DNA of 64,000 nt from Acidimicrobiia bacterium. GTDB lineage: Bacteria; Actinomycetota; Acidimicrobiia; Spongiisociales; Spongiisociaceae. Positions 9,653-17,236 of the stretch are shown here, piece by piece. Each line of letters opens with the position of its first letter. The first letter of the stretch is position 1. The stretch spans positions 121,850 through 185,849 of the forward strand of contig VXMM01000002.1 of assembly GCA_009841105.1 (NCBI GenBank), in the 5' to 3' direction. The notes beneath the pieces are model-generated. The model was not told the origin of the DNA. It saw nothing but the letters and a program-made list of their open reading frames with translations, and ran no database searches. Position numbers and translations under genes: made by a program.

Positions 9653-11389
9653 CTAGCGGGGGCCGTCCACCGTTACCGTGACGACATCCACCCCGTGGTA
9701 CTTCTGGTGGCGCACCGACGATGAGTAGTGCTCGAGCAGGCGGAAGGAGATCTCCCGGACATCGGCTATCTCGGGTGCGTCGGCCAGGTAGGACAGGCGA
9801 TCCTCCAGGTTCTCCCTATCCGACGCGCACACGAACTCCAGCTCCGCCCCTTCCGGACGGGACACCGCGGCCACCACCACGCGGCGCTCGGCCTCGGTCT
9901 GGCCCCCCGCCGATTCCAGGCTGGCCAGCGTCTCCTCACCGACCAGAACCAGCCTCTCCGCCGAGTCGGAATCCCACCCCGCCCTAGAGGCGAACCTGCG
10001 CAGGAAGTCGGCGAGCTTCGGCAGCGTTTCGGAGTCGAGTCCGAGCTCCAAACGCATGCGCCGGGGGCCGGTCAGCTCCAGGAAGGACGTCAGGAGGATG
10101 GCGACGATCGCTCCCGACGTCATGCCGTTCCCGAGCAACACTCCCAGGAACCCGTCTCCCAGCAGATCGAAGTAGATCGCCTGGTTCTGGAAGCCCACTC
10201 CGATCCAGAAGGCCAGTCCCGCGATCACGGCCTTGCGATGGTCGACGCCGTCCTGGAGGACGATCTTCACGCCCTGGATGAAGAGCAGAGCGAGGAGAAC
10301 GATGATGTACGCGGCAGCCACCGGCCCGGGGATTCCTATCAGGAGGGCCGCCGCCTTGGGCATGAAGGCCACCACCACGAAGATGATGCCGGTCACAGCG
10401 CCCACCCTTCGCGCCGCGATACCCGTGACCTCGGCCAGCGAGACGCTGGACGAATAGGTCGTGTTGGGAAGGGTTCCCGCCAGGCCCGACAGCAGGTTGC
10501 CCGTACCGTCGGCGTTCAGTGCTCCCTGCACCACCCGGAAGTCGGTGGCGTGCTGGCGGCGCCGAGAAACCCTCTGGATCGCCACCCCGTCACCCAGCGT
10601 CTCTATCGCGCCAACGAGGGTGACGACCACGAAAGCGGGGAGCAGTGCCCAGAACTCGGGGCCGGGAGTGAACTCCAGTCCTGGCCAGTCACCCGAGGGC
10701 AAGCCAACCCAGGGCGCCTCCAGCACGGGTCCCGTGTCATACAGGCCGAATGCAGCAGCCACCCCGCAGCCCACCGCGATGCCGATGACCGGCGACCACA
10801 GCCGCAACGCCGACGGACCCCGCAGCACCAGCCCGGCGACCGTGACCAGGGTCGCGGCAGCAGCCACCGGCGCCGCAGCCGACGACATTCCCTCGGGTAC
10901 ATCCGCCAACGTATCGAACACGACCGGCGCGACCGTGGCCGTGATGAGCATGATCACGGTTCCCGAAACGACCGGAGTGAAAATGCGACGCAGCAGCGAG
11001 AGCCGGGATGCCATCAGGAACTGGAAGAACGACGAGACCACGATCAGGCTGGCCATCGTGGACGGGCCCCCCTCCACCAGCGCCGCGACGCAGACCGCGA
11101 TGAACGCCCCCGAGGTTCCCATGATGAGCACGTAGCCGGCGCCTATGCGCCCGAGCTTCAGGGCCTGGACAGCGGTGGTAACGCCGCTCACGATCAGCGC
11201 CGCGAACACGGCCCAGGAGATGTAGCTCTCCGGCTGCTCGGCCACCCTGGCCACGATCACGACCGTCAGGACGACGGGCGCGACGATTATCGTGGCGGCC
11301 TGCAGCCCGGCTCCGACCGTTACGAGGTGAGGCGGATTCTCCTCCGGTTCGTAGCGCACGTTCCGGTTCTCGCCTTCGACGGCCGCCAT
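9653..11389 (-). CDS. NCS2 (xanthine/uracil-type) permease with extra C-terminal domain
   Basis: A membrane transporter of 578 residues. The first roughly 430 residues are strongly hydrophobic with multiple transmembrane segments and NCS2-family features (GTSGAFIAVCVAALVEGG, a QRVSRRRQHATDFRVVQGALNADG stretch whose start resembles family motifs, and NTTYSSSVSLAEVTGIAARRVG). Nucleobases such as xanthine or uracil are the usual substrates. About 145 more residues are soluble (LPKLADFLRRFASRAGW, then AERLVLVGEETLASL and later RDLEDRL-like charged segments). This looks like the N-box helix of an RsbW-type GHKL ATPase fold, although the nucleotide-binding Gly motifs are not obvious. The start has a GGAGGAG ribosome-binding site. 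Relation to neighbouring sulfonate genes is unclear. Confidence 0.8.
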   Translation of the reverse strand: MAAVEGENRNVRYEPEENPPHLVTVGAGLQAATIIVAPVVLTVVIVARVAEQPESYISWAVFAALIVSGVTTAVQALKLGRIGAGYVLIMGTSGAFIAVCVAALVEGGPSTMASLIVVSSFFQFLMASRLSLLRRIFTPVVSGTVIMLITATVAPVVFDTLADVPEGMSSAAAPVAAAATLVTVAGLVLRGPSALRLWSPVIGIAVGCGVAAAFGLYDTGPVLEAPWVGLPSGDWPGLEFTPGPEFWALLPAFVVVTLVGAIETLGDGVAIQRVSRRRQHATDFRVVQGALNADGTGNLLSGLAGTLPNTTYSSSVSLAEVTGIAARRVGAVTGIIFVVVAFMPKAAALLIGIPGPVAAAYIIVLLALLFIQGVKIVLQDGVDHRKAVIAGLAFWIGVGFQNQAIYFDLLGDGFLGVLLGNGMTSGAIVAILLTSFLELTGPRRMRLELGLDSETLPKLADFLRRFASRAGWDSDSAERLVLVGEETLASLESAGGQTEAERRVVVAAVSRPEGAELEFVCASDRENLEDRLSYLADAPEIADVREISFRLLEHYSSSVRHQKYHGVDVVTVTVDGPR

Positions 11390-11544
11390 CGGCTCTCCTC
11401 CTCGTGGTAACCCCGCCAGCTGTCGCCCGTCCCGTCGGGCAGTTCTCCTGCGTGGTCTCTTGGCCCGCTGAGTGCGTTCATGATAAGGGCCGGAGGTGCG
11501 TCTACCGAGGTTTAGCGAACCCGAGGGTTCTCAGACGTGTCTGC

Positions 11545-12972
11545 TCACTTTCCGTGACGGCGCCAGTGGTCGCCGAACAGGGCTTCCTCGGTGGGTCGGT
11601 CCTCGGCGATGGTGGTGGACAGGTGAGTCAGGTTGATGAAGTGGCGGTAGTTCAGGTTCTCGCTGATGCTGTTTCCCGCCCACGTCCCGCAGCCCATCGT
11701 CAGGGTGAACGGGAGCCCGTTGGTGAAGCTACCCCCGTTCCCGATGGCGTGGGCCTGGTTGACCAGCACCCGGACCGCGTCCAGTTCGGTGGCGAGAAGG
11801 CGGGCGTTCTCCGTCGAAGCCGTGTAGATGCCGCAGGAGTGGCCCCGCCCCCTGACCTCGAGGACGGCCCGGACCGTCTCGATCGCTTCCCGGATTCCGC
11901 CGGCCCGGTAGACGGTCAGCACCAGCGAGAGCTTCTCGTCGGCGAAGGACCCGGCTTCGGCCGGTAGCTTGTCCTCGACCAGGAACAACCGGGCCTTAGC
12001 GGCCTGCCCGCCCAGCCCGGCGCGGCGGGCCAGGACATCGGCGTCCTGCGCGATCATCTCCCGGTTGAGCCTCCCGTCCACCCACAGAGACTCCCGGATC
12101 GCTCGCTTCTCCTGCTTGTCCACCACGTACGCTCCGGCTTCGCGGAGGGCATCCAGCGCCCGGTCGTAGACGTCGTCAAGGATCACCAGCGAGTTCTCCG
12201 AGGAGCAGGAGGTGGCGTTGTCGAAGGTCTTGGATGCCAGGATGCCCGCGGCAGCCTGCCTGAGGTCGGCCGTGCGGTCGATGACCACCGGCACGTTGCC
12301 GGCGCCCACCCCGATCGCCGGCTTGCCGCTCCGGTACGCGCTACGCACGTTGTTCTGCGACCCTGTAACCACGGACAGGTCGCAGGCCTCCATCAACGCG
12401 GTGGTGGAGCGTCGGGTGACCGGTTCCGGGAGGATCTGGACCAGATCTCGCGGTGCGTCCACGCCCGCGAGCGCGTCCCGCATGAGTTCTACCGCCCGCG
12501 AGGTGGTCACGTAGGCGAGTGGCGAGGGCGCGACTATGACCGCGTTGCGGCCCTTGACGGCCATCATCGCCTTGTTGACCGGGGTGGCGGCGGGATTGGT
12601 GGATGGCGTGACCGCGGCCACGACCCCGACCGGCTTGGCGTAGATCATCAGGCCCCGGGATGGATCCTCCTCGATCAGGCCCACCGTCCTGGCGCGGCTC
12701 AGATCCCGAAGGGTGCCGAAGGTCTTGCGGCGGTTCTTGACGATCTTGTCCGCCACGTTCCCGAGCCCGGTGGTCCGGACGGCCAGTTCCGCCAGCTCCC
12801 GGGCGTGCTCGGGTTTGTAGAGCGACCAAGCCAGCGCCGTCACCACCTCGTCCGCCCGCTCCTGGTCCGAGCCAGCGAATTTGGCCATCGCCGACCGGGC
12901 TCTGTCCACCACCGCGGCAACGACCTCGCCCGCCGAGTCCCCGGTGTCCGGAACCTTCGTTCGAGCGGTCAT
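11545..12972 (-). CDS. Acylating aldehyde dehydrogenase, SauS-like
   Basis: A 475-residue CoA-acylating aldehyde dehydrogenase of the AdhE-N/EutE/SauS group. Visible are the NAD-binding region (PVGVVAAVTPSTNPAATP), the catalytic Cys256 in ATSCSSEN, and the C-terminal block GGSFTNGLPFTLTMGCGTWAGNSISENLNYRHFIN, whose GCGTW-GNS-SEN--YRHF-N pattern is typical of acylating enzymes including sulfoacetaldehyde dehydrogenase SauS (written here in pieces: TMGCGTWAGNS, SENLNYRHFIN). SauS reduces sulfoacetyl-CoA with NAD(P)H to sulfoacetaldehyde, the substrate of Xsc. The start at 12972 is 10 bp after the PP2C gene on the same strand, suggesting one transcript. Family membership is firm; the sulfoacetyl-CoA assignment is inferred from xsc and the SauCD-like genes nearby. 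Ethanolamine or other acyl-CoA substrates remain possible. Confidence 0.75.
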   Translation of the reverse strand: MTARTKVPDTGDSAGEVVAAVVDRARSAMAKFAGSDQERADEVVTALAWSLYKPEHARELAELAVRTTGLGNVADKIVKNRRKTFGTLRDLSRARTVGLIEEDPSRGLMIYAKPVGVVAAVTPSTNPAATPVNKAMMAVKGRNAVIVAPSPLAYVTTSRAVELMRDALAGVDAPRDLVQILPEPVTRRSTTALMEACDLSVVTGSQNNVRSAYRSGKPAIGVGAGNVPVVIDRTADLRQAAAGILASKTFDNATSCSSENSLVILDDVYDRALDALREAGAYVVDKQEKRAIRESLWVDGRLNREMIAQDADVLARRAGLGGQAAKARLFLVEDKLPAEAGSFADEKLSLVLTVYRAGGIREAIETVRAVLEVRGRGHSCGIYTASTENARLLATELDAVRVLVNQAHAIGNGGSFTNGLPFTLTMGCGTWAGNSISENLNYRHFINLTHLSTTIAEDRPTEEALFGDHWRRHGK

Positions 12973-12982
12973 GCGCCGGGTG

Positions 12983-13792
12983 TCACTGGTCAGGCGGGCG
13001 GCGCCAGTGGGCGACCGCCACGGTGGCGTTGTCGTTGAAACCGAGACTACGGGCCGTCCCGAGGACACTCTCGGCGATCCCGGAGGCGTCGTCAGCTCCC
13101 GGGGCGCAGGCCGACCCGATGCCGGCCAGCGAGTCATCCCACAACCACTCGATGCCGCCGTAGCGCATAGCGGGCGGCTCCCAGGCCCCGTCGCTGGCGA
13201 TGATCACAGCGTCCGGGAGTTCTGAGTCCTCGAACACCCCGGCCATCTCCAACTCGACCAGCCCGGCGTCCTGGGCCTCGTCCTCGGGCGGCTGGCCCAG
13301 GCAAACCGTGATGAACCCGTAGGGATCTCGATGCGGAGAACCGCAGCAGGAACCCGTGTAGCCGTCCGGTCCGGACCACACCGCAAAGGGCATCGTGTCG
13401 CCCATCCACCCGATCAGAAGACCGCCCTCTGGCGTCCACGCCGCCACGCACAGGGTGGTCATCGGGATACTGCGGGGTCGCTCCCGATAGCCCTTCTGCT
13501 GCAAGGATGTGGATAGCGCGAGCACCCGTTGGTTGGCCTCGGCAAACACCATCGCCATGTCCGCCGCGCTGCCGATCCGCTCCGGCAGGCCGCCCACGGC
13601 CGCCTGTGACGCCTCGTCCCCGCGGGCATGGCCCCCTAGCCCGTCGGCCACCCCGATAACCCATGAGCCGTCATCCGAGACCGCCGTGAACATGCTGTCC
13701 TCGTTCGCCCTGCGTGGTCCGGCGTCGGTCACCGCGGCGGCCGTCACCGCGTCCGGCGCCCGGCCCGGCTCGGTGGACTCTGGATCCCTCAT
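12983..13792 (-). CDS. PP2C-type protein phosphatase
   Basis: A soluble 269-residue PPM/PP2C Ser/Thr phosphatase without membrane or sensor domains. The N-terminal motif TDAGPRRANEDS, metal-binding DGLGGHARGDEAS, the SDGAWEP element and the terminal GFNDNATVAVA follow the order of PP2C metal ligands. The chosen ATG at 13792 sits just before the first motif; a longer reading to 14116 would run into the divergent ligase gene and is rejected. The gene is 10 bp upstream of the SauS-like gene and divergent from the SauCD-like pair (88-bp gap). A signalling phosphatase inside a catabolic cluster is unusual; no cognate kinase is visible in the window. Confidence 0.8.
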   Translation of the reverse strand: MRDPESTEPGRAPDAVTAAAVTDAGPRRANEDSMFTAVSDDGSWVIGVADGLGGHARGDEASQAAVGGLPERIGSAADMAMVFAEANQRVLALSTSLQQKGYRERPRSIPMTTLCVAAWTPEGGLLIGWMGDTMPFAVWSGPDGYTGSCCGSPHRDPYGFITVCLGQPPEDEAQDAGLVELEMAGVFEDSELPDAVIIASDGAWEPPAMRYGGIEWLWDDSLAGIGSACAPGADDASGIAESVLGTARSLGFNDNATVAVAHWRRPPDQ

Positions 13793-13880
13793 GAAACGAC
13801 ATGTTGCCAGATCTCCGGACCCACGGTCGTCCGAGCCACAGGGACGGCATGCCGGACCGCATAGGATCAACCACTCGAGC

Positions 13881-15017
13881 ATGAACATCCCCGAGCACGC
13901 AGCCAAGGCCCTGCTGGAGAACGCCGGCATAAGGGTTCCCGCCGGAACCGTGGCCGACTCGCCCCAGGGAACGGCCCGGGCCGCCGCTCGCCTCGGGCCG
14001 GTGATGGTCAAGGCGCAAGTACCGGTGGGAGGCCGGGGAAAGTCGGGAGGCGTCAGGCTCGCTCGGAGCCCGGCCGAGGCGCATGCCGTGGCAGGGGATC
14101 TCCTGGGCAGCCGCATCGACCGCCACCGGGTGACCGGAGTCCTGGTCGAGGAACGGGTACGGGTCGCCGGGGAGCTCTACGCCGCGGTACTCAACCATCC
14201 CGCCGGCCCGGCGCGACGGGTGGTGCTCTCCGAGCGTGGCGGGGTGGACATCGAGGACACGGCTCGTACCGACCCCGGGTCGATCCGGACGCTCGACATC
14301 GACCCGAGAACGGGCTTGCGCCCGGAGGCCGCTCGGCAGTTAGCGGCGCAAACCGGACTGGATAGGGCCGCTCCGGCCGTAGCCGATGTGCTCGTACGGA
14401 TGGACCGCCTGCATCGGGACTCCGACGCCCAACTCCTCGAGGTCAACCCGCTCGCCATCACGGATGCGGGCGACGTGGTGGCGCTGGACTGCAAGCTCGT
14501 CATAGACGGCGCCGCCGCGGTCCGCCAGCCATCGCTTGCCGCATTCGCCGCACCGGAGCCGCTCACCGAGCTGGAACGTGCCGCCCGGGAGCTCGGCCTC
14601 CAGTTCGTCGAGCTCGACGGGGAGGTGGGCGTGCTCGCCAACGGCGCCGGCCTCACGATGACCACCATGGACGTGATCCGCCACTTGGGGGGCCGGCCTG
14701 CCAACTTCCTGGAGATCGGCGGCGATGCCTACACCAAGGCGCGCCCCGCGCTGGAAATCGTGCTCGCGCAGCGAGGATTGCGCTCCCTGGTGGTCAACTT
14801 CTGCGGGGCCTTCGCCCGGACCGACGTGATGGTGGGCGGGCTGACCGTCGCGTGGGCTGAACTACAGCCGGATGTTCCTGCCTTCTTCACCATCGACGGC
14901 ACCGGCGCCGCGGCGGCCAGGAGAATGCTGCGGGAGCGGCTGGGTCTCGAGCCGTACCCGACCATGGATGAGGCCATCGCCGCCGCCATCAGTGCCGCTG
15001 CACAGGATCCCGGATGA
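13881..15017 (+). CDS. ADP-forming acyl-CoA ligase beta subunit, SucC/SauC-like
   Basis: The ATP-grasp (beta-type) subunit of a succinyl-CoA synthetase-superfamily ligase, 378 residues. The N-terminus MNIPEHAAKALLENAGIRVP and VMVKAQVPVGGRGKSGGVRL are the ATP-grasp landmarks. ANGAGLTMTTMDVI and GGRPANFLEIGGDA are the CoA-ligase domain landmarks. The C-terminal part departs from true SucC (VNFCGAFARTDVMVGGLTVA where SucC has VNIFGGI-RCD). It is therefore likely a paralogue for another acid. Paired with the SauS-like dehydrogenase and xsc, sulfoacetate is the most attractive substrate; malate or other acids are alternatives. The ATG overlaps no upstream gene. Its stop overlaps the start of the alpha subunit (ATGA), so translation is probably coupled. 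Confidence 0.78.
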   Translation: MNIPEHAAKALLENAGIRVPAGTVADSPQGTARAAARLGPVMVKAQVPVGGRGKSGGVRLARSPAEAHAVAGDLLGSRIDRHRVTGVLVEERVRVAGELYAAVLNHPAGPARRVVLSERGGVDIEDTARTDPGSIRTLDIDPRTGLRPEAARQLAAQTGLDRAAPAVADVLVRMDRLHRDSDAQLLEVNPLAITDAGDVVALDCKLVIDGAAAVRQPSLAAFAAPEPLTELERAARELGLQFVELDGEVGVLANGAGLTMTTMDVIRHLGGRPANFLEIGGDAYTKARPALEIVLAQRGLRSLVVNFCGAFARTDVMVGGLTVAWAELQPDVPAFFTIDGTGAAAARRMLRERLGLEPYPTMDEAIAAAISAAAQDPG

Positions 15018-15898
15018 TCGTCCGGAGCCACGAGCGGGTGCTGGTCCAGGGAGTCACCGGTCGCCAAGCCACCTACTGGACCGCCCGCATGCAGGAGTAC
15101 GGCACCCGGATCGTCGCTGGGGTCAGTCCCCGCAAGGCAGGCATCAACCACTGCGACGTTCCGGTGTTCGGCAGCGTGCGGGAAGCGGCTGAACACGTCC
15201 CGCTGGACGCTTCGGTGCTGTTCGTTCCCCCTCTGAGCGTGAAGCCGGCGGCGCTCGATGCTGTGACCGCCGGTGTGCCCAAGCTGGTGATCCTCACCGA
15301 GCACGTACCCGTCCGGGACACGATGCATGTGATCGCGGCCGCCCGGGAGGCCGGAACGGAAGTGGTGGGCCCCAACACGGCCGGCCTCGTGACGCCGGGC
15401 GAGAGTTCTGTAGGTTTCATGCCCGCCTTCGACCCGTCGATCTTCCGCCCCGGCCGGGTCGGGGTGGTCTCTCGTAGCGGGAGTCTCGGCACCCTGGCCT
15501 GCCTGAACATCGTCCGGGCCGGGCTCGGCCAGTCCGCCTTCATCGGGATCGGAGGCGACCCGGTGGTCGGTACCCGCACGCGCGCCGCCCTTGAGGTCCT
15601 GGAGCGGGACGATCGCACCGAAGCCGTGGTGCTGATCGGCGAGATCGGCGGCGACATGGAGGAGGACGCCGCCGGTTACCTGCCGGAGATGAGGAAGCCG
15701 GTCGTGGCCTTCGTCGCCGGGCGGGCGTCGCCCCCGGACCGGAGGATGGGACACGCCGGGGCGATCTTCCAGGGAGATCGAGGGTCGTACGAATCCAAAC
15801 GGCAGGCTCTGGAGCGAGCGGGGGCCGTAGTGCTGGACACCCCGTCAGGCATCGGATCCGCCCTGCTCTCGATGGAGATGAGCGATGGAACCCGCTAA
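15014..15898 (+). CDS. ADP-forming acyl-CoA ligase alpha subunit, SucD/SauD-like
   Basis: The CoA-binding, phospho-His subunit that pairs with the upstream ATP-grasp protein; 294 residues, the normal length. Visible are VLVQGVTGRQATYWTARMQEYG (CoA-binding Rossmann, G-x-T-G-x-x-x), AGVSPRKAG, GPNTAGLVTPGE, VVSRSGSLGTLACLNI, GIGGDPVVGT and the catalytic His in MGHAGAIF. Where SucD has a Glu-rich VLIGEIGG, this protein has the same VLIGEIGGDMEED. The ATG at 15014 overlaps the previous stop by 4 nt, and its own end overlaps the VanZ-like start by 14 nt, indicating an operon of three genes. Substrate inferred as for its partner. Confidence 0.78.
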   Translation: MIVRSHERVLVQGVTGRQATYWTARMQEYGTRIVAGVSPRKAGINHCDVPVFGSVREAAEHVPLDASVLFVPPLSVKPAALDAVTAGVPKLVILTEHVPVRDTMHVIAAAREAGTEVVGPNTAGLVTPGESSVGFMPAFDPSIFRPGRVGVVSRSGSLGTLACLNIVRAGLGQSAFIGIGGDPVVGTRTRAALEVLERDDRTEAVVLIGEIGGDMEEDAAGYLPEMRKPVVAFVAGRASPPDRRMGHAGAIFQGDRGSYESKRQALERAGAVVLDTPSGIGSALLSMEMSDGTR

Positions 15899-16481
15899 AG
15901 AGCCCTCCTCACTGTTCGCCTCGGATCGGGAACGTCGGCTCTGGGCCTGGACGCTGGCGGTCGTGGTGGCCATCTACTCGACCCTCGGCCTGGCGCGGAC
16001 CCTGGCGGGAATCCTGCGAGACGAGGGGATCCTCGTGGCCGCCTTCCTCATCGGCATGGTCCTGGTCGGGGCGACCGTCCTGGCCCTGGGGCTGAGGACA
16101 CGACCGGGAGCGGCGGAGATAGGCATCGCGCTGGGCATCGCGGCCGTGTACTTCATGGTGATGTTGCGGATGGCGCTCCCGGAGGAACGCACCCATCTCA
16201 TCGAGTACGGCGTGGTGGCCCTCTTCATCCATGAAGCGCTGAAGGAACGGGCCCGCCAGGGTCGTCGCGTCCCGATCCCGGCCCTGTTGGCGATCGCGGC
16301 GGCTTCGGCGGTCGGGACGATCGACGAATGTATCCAGGCGTTCATACCCAGCCGCGTCTTCGACCCCGAGGACATCCTGTTTAACTTCCTGGCAGCCCTC
16401 ATGGCGGTGGTCTCCAGCGTGGCCCTGTCCTGGGCGCGCCGCCGGCGGGACAGGGTGCGGGGAGAGACCGACCGTCGGTAA
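15885..16481 (+). CDS. VanZ-like membrane protein
   Basis: A 198-residue integral membrane protein with about five hydrophobic segments. The pattern ERTHLIEYGVVALFIHEAL followed by GTIDECIQAFIPSRVFDPED and ILFNFLAAL is the hallmark of the VanZ-like family (H-x-x-E-Y-x-x-L and D-E-x-x-Q-x-F-x-P-x-R-x-x-D-x-x-D). The biochemical role of this family is not settled; the original VanZ gives low-level teicoplanin resistance. The start overlaps the SauD-like stop by 14 nt, so it is likely cotranscribed, but no functional link to acyl-CoA ligase is known. Confidence 0.8.
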   Translation: MEPAKEPSSLFASDRERRLWAWTLAVVVAIYSTLGLARTLAGILRDEGILVAAFLIGMVLVGATVLALGLRTRPGAAEIGIALGIAAVYFMVMLRMALPEERTHLIEYGVVALFIHEALKERARQGRRVPIPALLAIAAASAVGTIDECIQAFIPSRVFDPEDILFNFLAALMAVVSSVALSWARRRRDRVRGETDRR

Positions 16482-16505
16482 CGGTACTCCGGGATACGCG
16501 CTCGG

Positions 16506-17195
16506 TTATGCCGGAATCGCTGCCGCGGCGAGGGTCGCGAGGTCGGGGACGACGAGGTCGGCAACGGCATCGGTTCGCCGCGTTGCGCCTCCCCGGTCGG
16601 CACGGTTGACCCATACCGACGAGATGCCCAGTTGGTTGGCCGGCCCGATGTCGTGGAAGAGGCTCTCGGCCACGTGTAGCCACGCCCGTTTGTCGACCGC
16701 CATGCGGGCCCCGGCTAGCTCGAAGTTGTTGAGGCTGGGCTTGTAGCTGCGAGCCTGCTGAGCGGTCACCAGCACGTCGAAGTCCACATTCAGCGCCCGG
16801 GCCGTGCCTGCGAAGAGGTCGTCGTCCACGTTGGAGATCACCGCGAGCCTGTAGCGCGCCTTCAACGCATCCAGGGCGTTGTTGACATCACCGAACACCG
16901 GCCAAGCAGGCAGGGAGTCCGCAAGTGCGTCCTTGTCCGACCCCGCGCACCGGAAGCCCAACTCCGATGCGATCATCCCCATCACGTTGCGCAGGACAAG
17001 GCGATACTCCAGGAACGTCTGCGAGTCCTGCGCCCGGGGCTCCAGATCGGCGTAGAGAGCCAGGATCTCGGCCCTGGATCTCCGCATCCCGTGAGACCTC
17101 AGCACGTCGCCGACCGCCGCGCATATGCCGGACTCCCAATCGACCAGTGTCCCGTAACAGTCGAAACTGAGCCACTCGAACCTGCCGAAGTCCAC
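16506..17195 (-). CDS. HAD-superfamily hydrolase, haloacid dehalogenase type II-like
   Basis: A 229-residue HAD hydrolase. Motif I is FDCYGTLVDWESG with the nucleophilic Asp; motif II is LAVISNVDDD (Ser/Asn); motif III is the Lys in ARSYKPSLNNFELA; the motif IV acidic cluster lies near LFHDIGPANQLG. The DCYGTL-DWE opening is typical of type II 2-haloacid dehalogenases and close phosphatases. The substrate could be a haloacid or a phosphate ester. It is convergent with the VanZ-like gene and 41 bp from the molybdoenzyme gene, and probably a separate transcription unit. Confidence 0.8.
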   Translation of the reverse strand: MDFGRFEWLSFDCYGTLVDWESGICAAVGDVLRSHGMRRSRAEILALYADLEPRAQDSQTFLEYRLVLRNVMGMIASELGFRCAGSDKDALADSLPAWPVFGDVNNALDALKARYRLAVISNVDDDLFAGTARALNVDFDVLVTAQQARSYKPSLNNFELAGARMAVDKRAWLHVAESLFHDIGPANQLGISSVWVNRADRGGATRRTDAVADLVVPDLATLAAAAIPA

Positions 17196-17236
17196 AGTCA
17201 GATCACCCCCGGATCATCGCCCTCGGTAGGTTCCCC

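Noticed and set aside
9728..11410. A 560-residue reading frame antisense to the NCS2 permease
   Set aside because: It mirrors a well-supported membrane protein, is rich in His/Arg/Gly/Asp, and lacks any motif; typical shadow of high-GC DNA.
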